This document shows, in pieces, positions 24,137 through 38,400 of a DNA stretch of 64,000 bases. The stretch's first letter is position 1, and the number at the start of each line of letters is the position of its first letter. The stretch comes from Halichondria panicea (Eukaryota > Porifera > Demospongiae > Suberitida > Halichondriidae): positions 4,977,442-5,041,441 of the forward strand of contig NC_087379.1 in NCBI RefSeq assembly GCF_963675165.1, read 5' to 3'. Both the position numbers and the translations under genes were made by a program. The notes under the pieces were generated by a model that saw only the letters and a program-made list of their open reading frames with translations, was not told where the DNA came from and made no database searches.

Positions 24137-27100
24137 TTAAATTTGTTTAAATTGTGCATAGAATCCTCTGAACGATCCTGGGGAAGACACCCGTAGAGTC
24201 ACGGTCAAGATACTTCCTGTCCCTGTGACTGTGTACTCGCCACACTTCTCCCCACACATCTTCTCAATCAATGGAGCACTAGTTCCAAATCCATCATACA
24301 CCGAAACAGAATTAGACAAACATTGCTCACTGCTGGGAATATCGAAATAAGTGAACATGACTTTGAATGTTCCAGCACCGAAAATTATCCAATTGCATTC
24401 AGGATTTATGGTGCCAGGGAGGATAGGGCCTAAGGGCAAATTAGTTGGTCCGAACGTGTCATTAACGTTCATGAATCCACCACAAGCGAACTTTCCCGGA
24501 GGGTTGGATGGTAAAACAGGGCAATTCGGAGTGGGTGGTGGTAGCGTAGTTGGGGCGAGGGTGGTTGGAGGTGTAGTCGTGGTAGGACGAGTGGTAGGTC
24601 TAATAGTTGGACCTGGTGTTACCGTGGCTACTGTAGTTGGCCTGGTGGTGGGCGGGGGAGTGGTTGGACAGACTATCGTGTACTCAATCCTGAATCCCTT
24701 ACGCTTAGGGCCGTGCTTTGGTCCAGCAAAGAAGTATAGTCTGGTATTGCCTGTTGTAGTGATGGGAGAAGGTCTAGCAAGGTCACAAATGGTGTAATTC
24801 AATTTCTCGTATATTTTCAGGTAATCTTTGGGGCAATTTTGTGAAGATTTTCCTGCTATTCCAAATGCATTAATATCGAAGCTCAATTCAACATTGCAGT
24901 CTGTCGATGGCACCTGGATGTCCCATTGACACTCGAAATTTACAGGGTAGGTCTTGGGCCAGGATGGGGTTTGGATGCTACCAGCGGCAGCAGTTGACAA
25001 TCCTCCACACAACAAGATAGTTTTAGGATCAACGATGTCTTCTATAGTAGTCTCAATTACAATCGTTTCAGGCTCAATTACAAACTCAATTTTATCGAGA
25101 GTACAAGAATGTCCGTCCGGTTGAAGAGTGGATTCGCTATCACAAAAGCATTGATATGATCCGTCAGAATCTGTACAGTGACCAGAACATCCACCGTTGT
25201 TGTCTGCACACTCATCGATATCTGCAGACAAACAAAAAGAGTGAACACAAAACATGTACACGTAGAAGATCTGAAAGCTTGTATAGTATATTTTGGTAAT
25301 GTGCTTTGCTACAACTACGTAGGAAAAAAACTAAACACACCTTCGCAAGTAAGTCCATTATCTGCCAATTTGTATCCCTTGGAACAGTTGCATTCGTACG
25401 ACCCTGGAACGTTTGTGCACAAATCTTGACAGCCTCCATTTCTTGTGAGGCACTCATTCACCTCATCACAAGACACCCTGTTAGATGAGAGGTCGTACCC
25501 CTTAGGGCATAAACATCTCGCCGTATCAACGTCACCAGGGACAACCTCACAGGAATGCTCACAATTGGCAATCAAACAAGGGTCCACGGTATCATCTATG
25601 TGAGAAATAATTCTGTCATATAAATATATTGTAGGTATAATGACTGTTCGACTAACAGCGTGTCTATGAAAACTAAACGCACCTTCACAAGTAAGTCCAT
25701 TATCTGCCAATTTGTATCCCTTGGAACAGCTGCATTCGTACGACCCTGGAACATTTGTGCACAAATCTTGACAGCCTCCATTTCTTGTGAGGCACTCATT
25801 CACCTCATCACAAGACACCCTGTTAGATGAGAGGTCGTACCCCTTAGGGCATAAACATCTCGCCGTATCAACGTCACCAGGGACAACCTCACAGGAATGC
25901 TCACAATTGGCAATCAAACAAGGGTCAACGATATCATCAGCATCTACGTGAGAAACAAGTTATTTCATTATTTCTGCTATATAAATATTATAGGTATAAC
26001 GACTGTTTGACTAAAAATTCTGTCAGTGTGTCTATGAAAATTAAAAGCACCTTCACAAGCAAATCCATTATCTGCCAATTTGTACCCCTTGATACAGCTG
26101 CATTCGTACGACCCTGGAATATTTGTGCAGAAATGTTGACAGCCTCCATTTCTTGTGAGGCACTCGTTCTCCTCATCACAAGACACCCTGTCTGATGAGA
26201 GGTCGTACCCCTTAGGGCATAAACATCTGGCCGTAAGAACGTCACCAGGGACAACTACACAGGAATGCTCGCATTTGGCAATCAAACAAGGGTCCATGGT
26301 TCCATCACCATCTGAGAAACAATTAATCTATATCACGACTGTTTGGTTTAGAATCCTAGCACTAAAGGAACATGTAGAGGAATAAGCTAGCCGTGTGCAA
26401 ATAATTATGCATACATGTATATACCTACAACACATGTTTTCCCATCAGAGAGTAGCCTGTAGCCATCCTCACACACACAGTGGAAAGAGCCGCCTTTATT
26501 TATACACTTGTGATCACAGCCCCCTTTGTCCAGGGCACATTCATTCACATCTACACGGAAGACAAAAATAAATATAGGTATACATGTATGATTTTGTATC
26601 GACATACTTACCAAAACATTGCTTGTGGTCACTGGATAAGAAGAATCCTTTAGGGCAGTGACATTCATATGATCCAGGAAAGTTTGTACAGTTGTGAGAA
26701 CAGTATGCACCATACGCACACTCATCGAAATCTTCAGACTCAAATCTTAAATTGAATCCTTTCAAGCCAGTCCTCTGATTTGAGCTATCAGTGTGGAATC
26801 GAATGTACGCAATATTGGTAGTCGTATAGGTGTTGATAATTCGATCCGATGATTGACAATACTTTCCGATACCGTATCCATTTCGGTTAAAGTTCTCGTG
26901 AATATGTAAGTAATCATTTACACAGCCTCGGCTGTAAAGGGTGAAAATGAATAATCATGAATCACTCTATGTCAATAGTACATAACATCAGCATGAGGGG
27001 ATAAATACGTAAATGCTATACACCTATATACTAACATACATCAATTTATTATTCTTACTTGTAGTCCATATCCAGTTCTACTGTGAACCTTATTCGATAC

Positions 27101-28569
27101 CCCTCTTCAACTCTGATTGTCCACTCGCAGTCAGTATCGTGTGAGTAGACGCCATAGTCTGGTGAGCTGAAGGAGCCACTCGAGACACCATCGAAGACAC
27201 TGCCACATGCAAACTCATGAGGTGGAAGGGTTGGCTCGGGCACTATCTCATCTGGCACAAAGGTCGTTCGTGGGGGGTGGTCTTCAGTAGAATCTAAGAT
27301 GGGAATAAGTAACATGATACGTCATTTTAATTGGTCTATGCATGCAGAAACTTAACTATCATAGCACTAAAAGCATGCATAAAATAACATCTGCTGGCTG
27401 TGAAATGGCTTTTTAAACTGTCATTTTATCCTTACTTGAGCATTTACAGAAGAGGTTGGCTCTAAAGATATCCAGAGAACTCAAAGTATGGGCTTCTCCA
27501 ATTGGTATACTTGGATCAAGTGCAACTATCGTATCCAGATGAGAACTGTGTGCAAAAGAGTTTTTATCGTAATGCATAATACTGTTGTAGTCGTATCCAA
27601 CTCCAAGTAAATCCACTTCATCAAGACTGAGTTTTGTGAACTGTGAGAGTACACTCCTCCCCGGTTTAAGATTATTCTCGAATATATCGATGTACTCGTC
27701 AGGCCTGTTGTGCTCGTGGTAGAATCCGATAACATGTCCAAGCTCATGCACTGCACTACTAAATGAGAAGCAAGACGGGCCAATCGAAACCCTCTGTTGA
27801 TTGGATGTTCTGCCAACATATGATCCACACCTATACAATACAGATAGAAGTGATAAGCAACCAAATCCATTATAATTGCTGTATCACCATTCAAATACAA
27901 TCATCTCGCTATTATCGCTGATTCACAGTTATAACCAATGTTGAATAGAGATGGTATACCATCAGTGCATCTATACTATATCTCACCCTGGACCAGGATA
28001 GATGAAGATGTAATTATCTTCAGTTGTCCTCTTCCTAAAGCGTACGCAGGTGTGCTCCTCCCAATGCGCCAATGCCTCGGTTACGACACGCTGTTGTTTC
28101 TCTGCAATATAGGTTGTAATTGTAAAAATTATTCATGGATGTTTGCGACTATAAAAAATGTCCACACAATACTCACCAGAATAGAATTCATCTATAATGT
28201 AAGGAATGACACAGTTGGGCCATTGCCAACTCTTGGGCTTGACAACGGCTCTCTTTTGTTTTCCCTGCGAGGACTCTTTGTAACTCAGCTTCTCATTCAA
28301 TAGCTCTCGGTAGTTTTTTGTGAAGTAAGTTATATCTCCAACTTTTATTGTGAAATCTGTGCAGTGGACAGTAATATTTTTAGTGTGTGTGAAACTACTC
28401 ATTCCAATTTCTTAAACTTACCAGTGTCTACAGTTGGGTCATAAACAATTGTCCTTTCTTCAGCCATTTCATTACTTTCTCTCACATCTTCAGTTTCAAT
28501 TGGTAAGCACTCCACTACATAAGTAGTTGTCACAGCAAGCAGACACATTAACAAAGCTTGATTCTTCAT
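24137..28569 (-). CDS. Astacin D: astacin-CUB-EGF9-CUB-CUB-like protease
   Basis: Eleven exons: 28569-28422, 28356-28177, 28101-27987, 27830-27436, 27293-27059, 26931-26612, 26550-26425, 26311-26051, 25943-25683, 25595-25341 and 25221-24137, in frame to 1126 aa. Signal peptide (1-21); propeptide with KVGDITY (54-60) and KQKR (82-85); astacin domain with H176-E-L-G-H180-x5-H186 and SIMHY; CUB1; EGF1 fused to the second half of CUB1 in one exon (an intron present in A-C and E is missing); EGF2; three exons that each encode a pair of EGF modules (DPCLIA.CEHSC... and [12 protein letters not shown]...); EGF9; CUB2; Thr/Pro linker; terminal CUB-like module ending [10 protein letters not shown]. Many EGF modules have D-x-[ND]-E-C starts typical of calcium binding. 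The long EGF rod probably spaces protease and CUB domains. It is head-to-head with gene E. Confidence 0.93.
25341..26311 (-). repeat. Three tandem copies of an EGF-pair exon
   Basis: Exons 26311-26051, 25943-25683 and 25595-25341, with their short introns, are tandem duplicates. The last two are nearly identical over the exon (for example [19 protein letters not shown] in both), while the first differs at many positions. All are phase 1-1, so copies can be gained or lost without shifting the frame. Confidence 0.92.
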
Positions 28570-29426
28570 TCTTCTTTTGATCCTTTCTTTTTATGATATT
28601 GAAAGCAACAGTTCAGTTATAGACAACTGACTGCATGAGCTTGCAGCTATTATATATAGATATCTAGTGGATGATACTGTACTGTACACTATAAATAGAT
28701 ACTTCCTTAGTCTAACCAGAAATCCAAGAAATGCCATTAATTATTAAGTGTAATATTGTGTCAGCTCAAGCTCCGTATACTATATGTAACTTGAGGAGTT
28801 TGTTTCCTAGGAGATGTGGTGAAAGATCAAAACCATGCACTATTTATTAATTTTGTGTCCAGATAAACTTCCATTGTTCTCTATAGAAACCATAAAGTGG
28901 ATGCTCAAAAAGGGCCAAGGACTAATCTACATGTAGTTATCGTAATTTCAATGGCAAAAATTACTTTAATTTGCGCATCTTCTAGAGCCCAAAAATTGCG
29001 TCCATTCCGAGCTTGCTTCTTAACTTAAATTATGGTGACGCTGTACAATATACAGGTAGTCTAGGTACGTGGCGTGGTAATAAACAGCATGCAAGTCGGC
29101 CAATGGCACCATACATTTAGTCTAGTCAAAGTGGAGGTGTGTCAGACAAAGTTTACCATACTCAGTTGCAACTGCCATGTACTGGATCTGACTGGCTGTC
29201 ATTAGCACTGTGGCAGACCTGCATGCATGCCTCATGATGCCTCATGATGCCTGGGGCCGGGGACAGAGTAGAGTTGTTCTGACCCTTGGGATACTGATTT
29301 CCGGCTATGAAGCCATACCACCTCACTAATTGAGGGAGAACAATAGATCTAAAGAGGCAGCACTGTGTTCTATATACGGACTCCAAGAGGTCTCCCTGAC
29401 AGCACAGAGAACCTGGTGCATTGAGG
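28570..29426. promoter_or_regulatory. Divergent promoter region of astacins D and E
   Basis: 857 bp separate the two start codons. TATATATA at 28651-28658 is 82-89 bp before the D start (minus strand), and TATATA at 29371-29376 is 51-56 bp before the E start (plus strand). No other gene is seen between them, so the two genes may share regulatory DNA. The roles are inferred. Confidence 0.45.
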
Positions 29427-32400
29427 ATGTGTGGGGGATTAACTTTGACTCTTTTGTCCCTGGCTGTGGGTCTGCTTCTCTGTGGACAAAGGACTCTTTG
29501 TCAACTCCTTCCTGACCTTTCTGATCCTTGTGCTAGCTCAGGTATGTTGGAGGATTTGTACCATGGTACATAAAAAAATACGTTCTCTGCCATGAATACT
29601 GAAACTGAACAAAAATGACAGAGGGTTCATCAGGTTTGCACATATTATCATCACTGATTGATAGCGGAAATTAATTGCTGTGTATAGCCAAAAAGAAGAA
29701 ACTTGGAATTTATTTGTGGGAGTAGATCTATTTCCTATACACACACTTGCAACAGCTCTGGGCTTGTGGAATGCATCCGTGTCCTTCATGGCTAATGGAT
29801 CAATTAAGCCATCAAGATAACAATAATAATTATTCTCATCATGTTACTATTACTGCGCTGGCCTCGTTCCCAGCCTCGTTGTCTCTAAAATAACGCTAGG
29901 TCGCCAACTAGGTCTGGTATTGATTGTATCTGGGCGTGGTTAGGAACCAAAAAACAAAAGCAGAAAGATTTTCCAAGAACAATACACTTGTCGACAAGGG
30001 CCGGCAGTGTTGGTCCTACCTACTAGCTTGTATAGTCCATCACAAAGGGCAGCAATTGATAGCAAAGAGTCTTGCCATACCATGTTGAAAGATGTTTCTT
30101 CATTTCGAGAGGAGCTTGAGAGCCAGGGCCTGTTCTGCAATGAGAGTGCTTCAGCAAGACAATGTATACGTTAGTCTGAAACTTAAACTTGCCGTAGCTA
30201 TAGCTAGCTATGGACAATCTATCGCTAGATTTTTACTTGAGAGTATACATACGGAGCTAAATTACGGTATTAAACTTATACAGGGAAATAATGGTAGACT
30301 CGCAAGCCGTCACTGTTGCACGGTGAAATTATTACAGGAAACAAAATGTGAAGAACCTCTGCTTTTGTTTCTGCAATGAAAACTGTATCATAAAAATAAT
30401 GATCGGCAATATATCCATATAGAGTGTGGTCTCTCTCGTGCAATAATAGCATTTAAAACAAGCACTGCCATACATGGTAAATAGCACTAGCTTCCTTGTG
30501 CAATCTAGATAACATACCGTATTACTAGAATGTTTTGCGAGAATCAAACATTTGCGAATTTGGGAGGGTTGATCAATTCGCAACAATAAAATCCGCAAAA
30601 CCTAAATTATTACTAGTAAATACACACGATCCTTGCCAGAACGTGATCGCAAAGGGTCAAATTTTCTGCTGATTTGGCTCATTCGCAAAGGTTTTTCACC
30701 AGCAAAATATTCTAGTAATACGGTATGCCATTACCTGGTTAAACTCTTAACTTAATAATACTAACAAGCCGAAGTGCATAAAGGTGTGTCTAGACAGCAC
30801 TTTCACAGTACCATGACCATGCATGTTCCTGTTTTCCTCAATGCAGCTACCCAGGTTCATGATAACGATATCGCCTATTTTCCTCCCTCCCTGCTCCCTC
30901 AAAACGAGTCGCCTAGCAACAGTGGAAGCGAAGACAGGAAGAAAAGGGGAGCTACCAGTGAGAATCGAAAGCTGTGGCCAAATGGAGTCGTATATTACAC
31001 CTTTTCAAGCAGATTCAATGGTAACTATGATTGTATATTGCATTATAACTATGCTTGTACATTAACAAACCCTAGGGGCTTGTATAGTGTTGTAGTTGGG
31101 AGCATAATCTACTAAGACCATCTCAAGAACGAGTCCAAGGTTCAGTGTATGTATAGTTCCCCTACCAACGCCTGCCAACTCAATTATTTGGTGCAAAGAG
31201 CCTCTCATCCCCTAGCTTACAGTAAGAACTACAAACGTAAAGCTCTAGTCTAGTGATTCCAAGAGTTGTTTGTGCCAAAAGCTCGGCTTACACACACATG
31301 AATGAACAGAAGGAAACATGTGTTGGCTCTATTCTGTGGTTTCTATAATAGCACTTTGTTGTGCTCTTTAAAACCTCCGCTATTTGTGGGTGTAGTAGTG
31401 AAAGGAGTAGAGGTAGTCAACTGGTGAACCACCATTATGCTGTCCATGATTTAACGCTGTTGGGTTGTGACATTTTGTATGATGTAAGTGCATAATAATG
31501 AATTTTAAGGATTTGAAGTCAATGAAGGCCTGACAGGAATAATCCTTAAATCATGAACTAAGCGGAAAGATAACAACATTATGTCAGGATAATTCGACCA
31601 ACTGAGCTCATAATTATGCTGCACCTCTTGCAATAATTAGCACTTAATTATCTGCAGCTGCTGAGAGGAGACAGATACTGGAGGCAATGAAGCATTGGGA
31701 AGACCACACCTGCATTAGATTCAAGCACCGCTCAAACCAGCCGCACTATGTCAACTTCTTCCCAGGAGCAGGGTAAGAGCCTTGTATGGTTCTCTATTGT
31801 GTAAGATTACTACAATTACCATTTATGTGTACTACATGTAGTATGTAAGTATTGTCATTGACAAACCAACAAACCAACAAATTAACAAGTCTTGGCTGTG
31901 TGTATTGTTCAGTACCATATAATTGTGGGATTGTTTTACCCTCAGCTGGTGTGTCTATGAACCACTCTTAGTAGCAAACAGAAGATGTAATAGTGCACAA
32001 AGAGAACAATAAAGGGCCTTCCTGGTATAGCTTGGCAACCCTACTAATTGCACAAGTTGTGTGGGCACTTCCATGTCAGGGGGTACTTTTAAGACTGAGG
32101 GGTTGCTGTTTGTCCAAATTCTAGTGGGCCATTTCCAGCCAACTTCCTGCCTTGTTGGGTTTCCATAATATAGCCAATAAACTTCTTGCGAAGGGAAATA
32201 CACCGATCACATTACCTTTCCTCTCACCCAGGATGCTACCCATGCATCCGGGCTCTGTGTTTAAAGGTTTCCTTAATACACCTATCCATTTTTGTGGTGA
32301 ATATACCAGTGGATGATCGAGTTCTTGTTTCCTTTATCCTGTCAGTACAATGAACTCACTGGTATTAATTGTCATGTTCTCAGTTGCTGCTCCTATGTTG

Positions 32401-35400
32401 GGAGAATTGACTATGGCCGTCAACCTCAGGGAGTTTCGATTGGTCGTTCCTGTTTCAACTTTCACCCAATCGTCCACGAGATCGGCCATGTTGTTGGTTT
32501 CTGGCACGAGCAGAGCCGACCGGACCGTGACGAATACATCGATATCATCGAAGGCAACATAGTCCCTGGTTATGAGACAAATTTCCAAAAGATTCCGTCA
32601 TGGCGGATTGATTCTCAAGGAGTCGGTTACGACTACAACAGTATCATGCACTACGATTCCAACTTTTTCTCCAGAAATCCCTTTGTAGACACCCTCAGGG
32701 CAAAGGACCCGTCCATCCCAGTGGGGAAAGCTCGAGTACTGAGCGAGTTGGATATCGAACAAACAAATCTATTGTATACGTGTGGTGAGTTCTGTAGTGG
32801 GCCAGACGTTGGGTCTGGGTGTTTTAATGGTTTAGTTGGGGCTGCTCAAAACTTCAAAACTGTCACTGTCACTTGATATCCCTACTCTGCACTAACTACT
32901 GCCCATGTGTATGTGTCTGTACTAGCATTATATTAAAATCCAGACCTTTCATTGAGCTGGTTTCCACCACTTGAAATATGTCTTAATTTAATTGGTGCGT
33001 ACGTACTGCACGTAATAATATTATGCTATTGTGTGTACGATACCCCATACAGATACGAACAACATGCCCCCGCCCAGTGTGATCCTTCTTCCTCTGCCCA
33101 CACCCCCTCCATTCCCCACCGTGCCCTACTCCTGTGTCGAGCATTTGACGGCTCTGAAAGGATCGTTCCAGTCTCCTGGCTACCCACTCTATGAGCACAA
33201 TACGGACTGTGTCTGGATGATCAAGGTTGCCGATGGTTACACAATTCAGCTGATATTTGATCCAATTGAATTGGAAAACACGTACGTTGCACATGTTACA
33301 GTGTAAGCACTTGTTTTGGCAATTTGGAGCCGGTAGGATTATTGCCAAATAGCATAAGAGGAATCTGCTGTCCCACTAGAGAGAGAATTTCATATTTTCA
33401 TTATAATGTACACGTAGCAGTTTCCTACATATCTTATGTACTTATAAAATTATGTGCTAGACAAAAGAACGTGTAGTTGTAAATAGCATCTTCTTCCTAA
33501 TAGTAATTAATTTTGTTCTAATATAATTATAGTAATTATTTAATATGCAGTGGCATGCACTTATGAGGTTGTAGCTAGTGGGAGGACATTTCTCTAATAT
33601 GACCTTCAACTCTTTAATTTGTGATATCCTTACCAAGTATCGTAATTTTCCACTGGCTTCAAGTCTTCTTTGAAATATAATTACATCACTTGCGTACACA
33701 AATTGTTTGCGTGTGTTTATTCAACCTCCCACTTTCCTTTCCGACAATTTGGTGAACCTTACCGCGTCCTTAGCCATTGCATGGCTTTACGAGTGCATGC
33801 ACTGCTTATGGTAGTGAGGACATAGTTATTGCTTTCCAATTATTAGCTGGGGATTTGTTTGGATGTTTTTGGATTCATTACTGCACTAAATATAGTGTAG
33901 ATACATGTGTACTAGCTGTCATGACATGCGTGCATGCGTGTCATTAAATTGGTTTGTGAGTTGATTTGCCTGTAATCCACATAATTATATGGACAATATC
34001 ACTAACTCATTGACACCTTTATATGGAATTACGTAGCAGCTCACAATTTGTTCTGTATAGTTATCTATACTCCTAATCTGATGACTTGAGCGCTGTAACC
34101 CTAACAATCTGTATGATCACACACATCTTGCTTACTTATCCTATAAACTAACCCTCTCATCCAGGTACCAGTGCGTCAAGGATTACATCAAAGTGTTTGA
34201 TAATCTCCATGGAAGCGGGGACGGCCAAGTGATTTGTGCCTATTACAATGTCTACAATTACAGACTACAAACAAACACAGCACGGATACATTATCACAGT
34301 GACCATGACAACGATCGATCACACACACTCACACCACTCGCTGGATTCAGGGCCTCTTATAAAGTCGTAGGTAAGTCAGCAATATGACTTTGTCTACAAG
34401 TTAAATCTGCATGTTGTATGTGTACGAGATTGGTTTCGTGGATGCTCTACGTGTTTGTTTCTTGGTTAACTCCAGTCCTCCATTTTAATCTACATGTACC
34501 TCTGATAATTAAGCATAGTAAGTGTTATAAATGTGTTATAGGTATACTCCTCAGTCTGTCACACACACCTTTGCTTGCGCTGAATCCCAGTAGGGAGTTG
34601 TTTACAGCTAATACATTTGTACATGTGGTTAAATTAATTAATTATTAATTGGTTTTGTAATGATGACTGGTGTGTATTATGTATACTGTACATGATCAAT
34701 CAGCCAGTCCTTTGGGACATCCCACTAGGACTCCCCTATAAGGTAATGTATGCACACTGTTACTAGGCTACGCACCCATTCAATTGAGTAAACTTTGAGT
34801 ACATGTTGGCCACTAAAAGCCAATAAAAGGTGGGTTAAAAGCAAAGCACCCACTTACGGTGCTTCCTACCTTGTGGTAAGGAAAACCTTTCTATATATGG
34901 TCTGTCTTGTTTTTTATTGTGGACAAACCCATTTGCACTCCCTCACAGTCTGCTCACAGTAATTAGTACCTCTTCATATAACCTAAACACAGCACTGATT
35001 CCCAGAAGTACATGTATATAGTCATATATGGAAATAGAGCTGTAGGTTTTTCCCATTAATTTTATCTGGTTTCTTTCACATAGAAATGCCCAGCCGCTGC
35101 ATGTGTCCTACATCCCAGCTAGTAACCATTAGCACACTAGAGCCACGTACAGCCATAGCAATGATTGTCTAGGAACGCTCATTGAAGTATATTATACAGT
35201 CTGTGTTTTGCTCTGTGCTGCATCCCTCTCACATCAAATAGTCATAGCAATTGTCACTACAAAATTGTATGGAACCGCATTATGAGACCCATTTGCAACG
35301 TTTTCACAATTGTGCTGAACTAGTTAACCGTCAGAACAAAAACCGAAGCATGTAAGTGTGGTGTGTTTATAGCAATTTTCTTTATGTGGACTTAAAAGTG

Positions 35401-38400
35401 CTCTGTCAGGTTCCCAATTTGCAATGCTATGAAAGCATGATCAAAGCTCTGAGTATGTATAGGCGGAGAGAAACCTGATCTCTTGCACAGATAAAAGTAT
35501 TGCTGCACAAGCAAATTAACTATGACAGCCATAGCTATAAGAGAGACTCAAAGTAGTCATATGTGGTTCTGCACAAAAGGTGAATACGTTTTGGCTTCAG
35601 TTTGTTTGTGTAAGTGTTTGAAAACTTTCCTTTGATGATATTCGATATTCAATATTTCAACTTTAATGGTATCTGTTGCATGCTGTATTTTCAAAGGTGA
35701 ATATGCTGTAATCAAACTTTTAAATGATGTAGTCAGAGATATGTCAGGATGTGCATGGCTTAATACCATTTTGTGTTTGCACAACAAAGTGTTCTTATGA
35801 TCTTATGAAATTACATACCATGTTTCAAATATGATTATTGCTGTGGACACGTCATATAGTCGAAGAGTTGCTGGGCACTTGCAGTTGCTATGAGATACCA
35901 TATTAGTATCTTTAGTGATTTTAACGACCAGCCAAAAAGTCATATTACCTTGGCTCATTTTCCTTACACCAGGCCGAAGATCATTCATTGTTGACTTGAT
36001 GTCAATAGTTTCGTGGAAGTTAATACAGTTGTCATGTTTGGCTAATCTGATCATGTATATTGTCACACCCACCTAAGAGTAACACGATAAGTACATGCAT
36101 TAGCAAGTACTATAATTTGTTATCCTAACGAAAAACAGGCTTCTTACAATAGTAACTTTATACATTAGTTAAATTTGTGTTTCTAATTTGTACCATCAAC
36201 GGGTTTACCTGGAAACTAACATGAATACCTTGAATGCACTAAGCGTTACTAATCAACTGAACTCTATGCATTTGATACGTGTCATCGCTACATTCACACT
36301 TACATGCACTCTCAGATATCGACGAGTGTGTGTATACGCACTGCTCTCACAGCTGTCGCAATCTTCCCGGCTCCTACGAGTGTCGATGCCCTCGGGGCTT
36401 CTTCTTGTCTGCAGATGGACACAATTGTTTTGGTGAGCTAGCCGATTCTGTTTTGAGAGCCCTTCTTAATGACCACCCGTATAGACTTGTACTGATTGTT
36501 TAGCAGCATTGCTAAACTTGATGCATTTGAACTCAAACAGTGCATACGTAACTACTAAGTATTCTACCATGCACATATATAAAGAACTAGAATAGACGAT
36601 CCATTTCTAGGAACCATGCATGACTCATTAATTTCTGCTTATAGCCTGCATGAATACCATTGTGTTCTACTGCGGTAACTGGCATTACCGCTACAAAGAA
36701 TGTTGTGTTCCTTCCATATGTGTTGTGTATGCATGGGATGTGGTAGCCAGTAGGCTCTATGATAATAAGTGGGTAATTAGCCTCATTACAGAGATATTTT
36801 GCAAAAAGGAATATCGTGTAACAAAACAGTGACTATAATTATAATAATAATTAATTATGCATGTACATATTGTACGATATCTGATAGTCGTGTACTATAA
36901 TTATGATTAATTGTCACAGTACATGAGCTTATCTCTTTACACAGACATGAACGAGTGTGCTCTTGGCAATGGAGGATGCGATCATCAATGTGTCAACACG
37001 GGAGGATCCTTTAGTTGTGGGTGTCGCCCTGGTTACAAGCTGCAGGCTGACAGCCACTCCTGCCGACTGGAAGGTGTGTGTGTGTGTGTGTGTTGGAGGA
37101 AGTGTACTGCTTGTATCACTCACTATACTATATACTCACTGCTTCTGTATAATAATTATGTAGAAGAACCCTGCTGTACGTATATGCTTAATATGGATGG
37201 CTAGTTAGATTAGTACATATACTCAAAGGAGACAAGCACAGCAGAACAGACGTGTCCTTCGTCCAAACTGGAGGTCATATAAGTTTCCTGTGCACTCGGC
37301 TTATAGTCGGAAGGAAGCCACGCACAAATAGACCTCAAATCTTTAAAAATACTGATTTGATCATCTAGCTGCTGTTTACATTGCAGCTGCAGTCTGTGGT
37401 GTGTGGTGTGTTGCACGGTGGCATGTGCCTACATTGAATCAGCTTCCTGACTATGTCGCCTACTCCTATTGAGAGCTACATGATTTGATTAATAAGAGTG
37501 GCAAACAGAGTCCACATAATGAAAGTACCTGTCCACTTAGCATGCTTCCCTGGTAAATCATTATGTTGAAAGTTTGCTAACAGAGGTGGGAGGTGGTGTC
37601 CCATAGGGAGACTCCGTAGCATGTGACCTGATTCAATAATAGTTGGCAGAACAGAGCTGAGAGCATTTCCTCACTTTTAGTGCTTTAGTTCAAGTCTTCG
37701 AACTCCTGTCCATAGTTCAGGTGTTCTCCTGCCCATAGTTCCATGCACTCTTTTGTCATGGTGGGATCATTGATTAATTTTGCAAAGTGTATATAGTCAA
37801 CAGATTGCAAAAAATCGAAGCTTACTTCTATATAGTGCTTCAGGTCCCTCCTGCCCATATTTCCACAACTCTCTCGTCATCTGCATGTCCATTGTGGGAT
37901 CATGAATAGCTATGTGTTTAATCATATGTAGATATTTATTGCAAAAAATTGAAGAATTGGTTATACATTTCGTAAGAAATTGAGGCCGAGTTTACACGAG
38001 AGCATTACCTCACTTCTAGTGCTTTAAGTTTAGGTCTTTGAACTCCTGTCCATAGTTTAGGTCTTTGAACTCCTGTCCATAGTTCCATGCATGTACTCTT
38101 TTGGTCATGGTGATCATTGATTTTATGCTAGGTGTATCATTATAGTCAACAAATTAATTTATTGCAAAAAATCGAAGCTCACTTCTATATAGTGCTTCAG
38201 GTCTCTCCTGCCCATAGTTTCATAACGGACTTCAGCTCTTGTCATCTACATGGTCATTGTGGGTGATGAAATGTATGCTAGGTGTTTAAATCATACATAG
38301 ATATTTATTGCAAAAAATTGAAGCCGCCATTGATTAAAAATTTCGTTAAGAACTTGCTTGAGGCCAGTTTGTATTGAGAACATTATTATTCCCTCACTTT

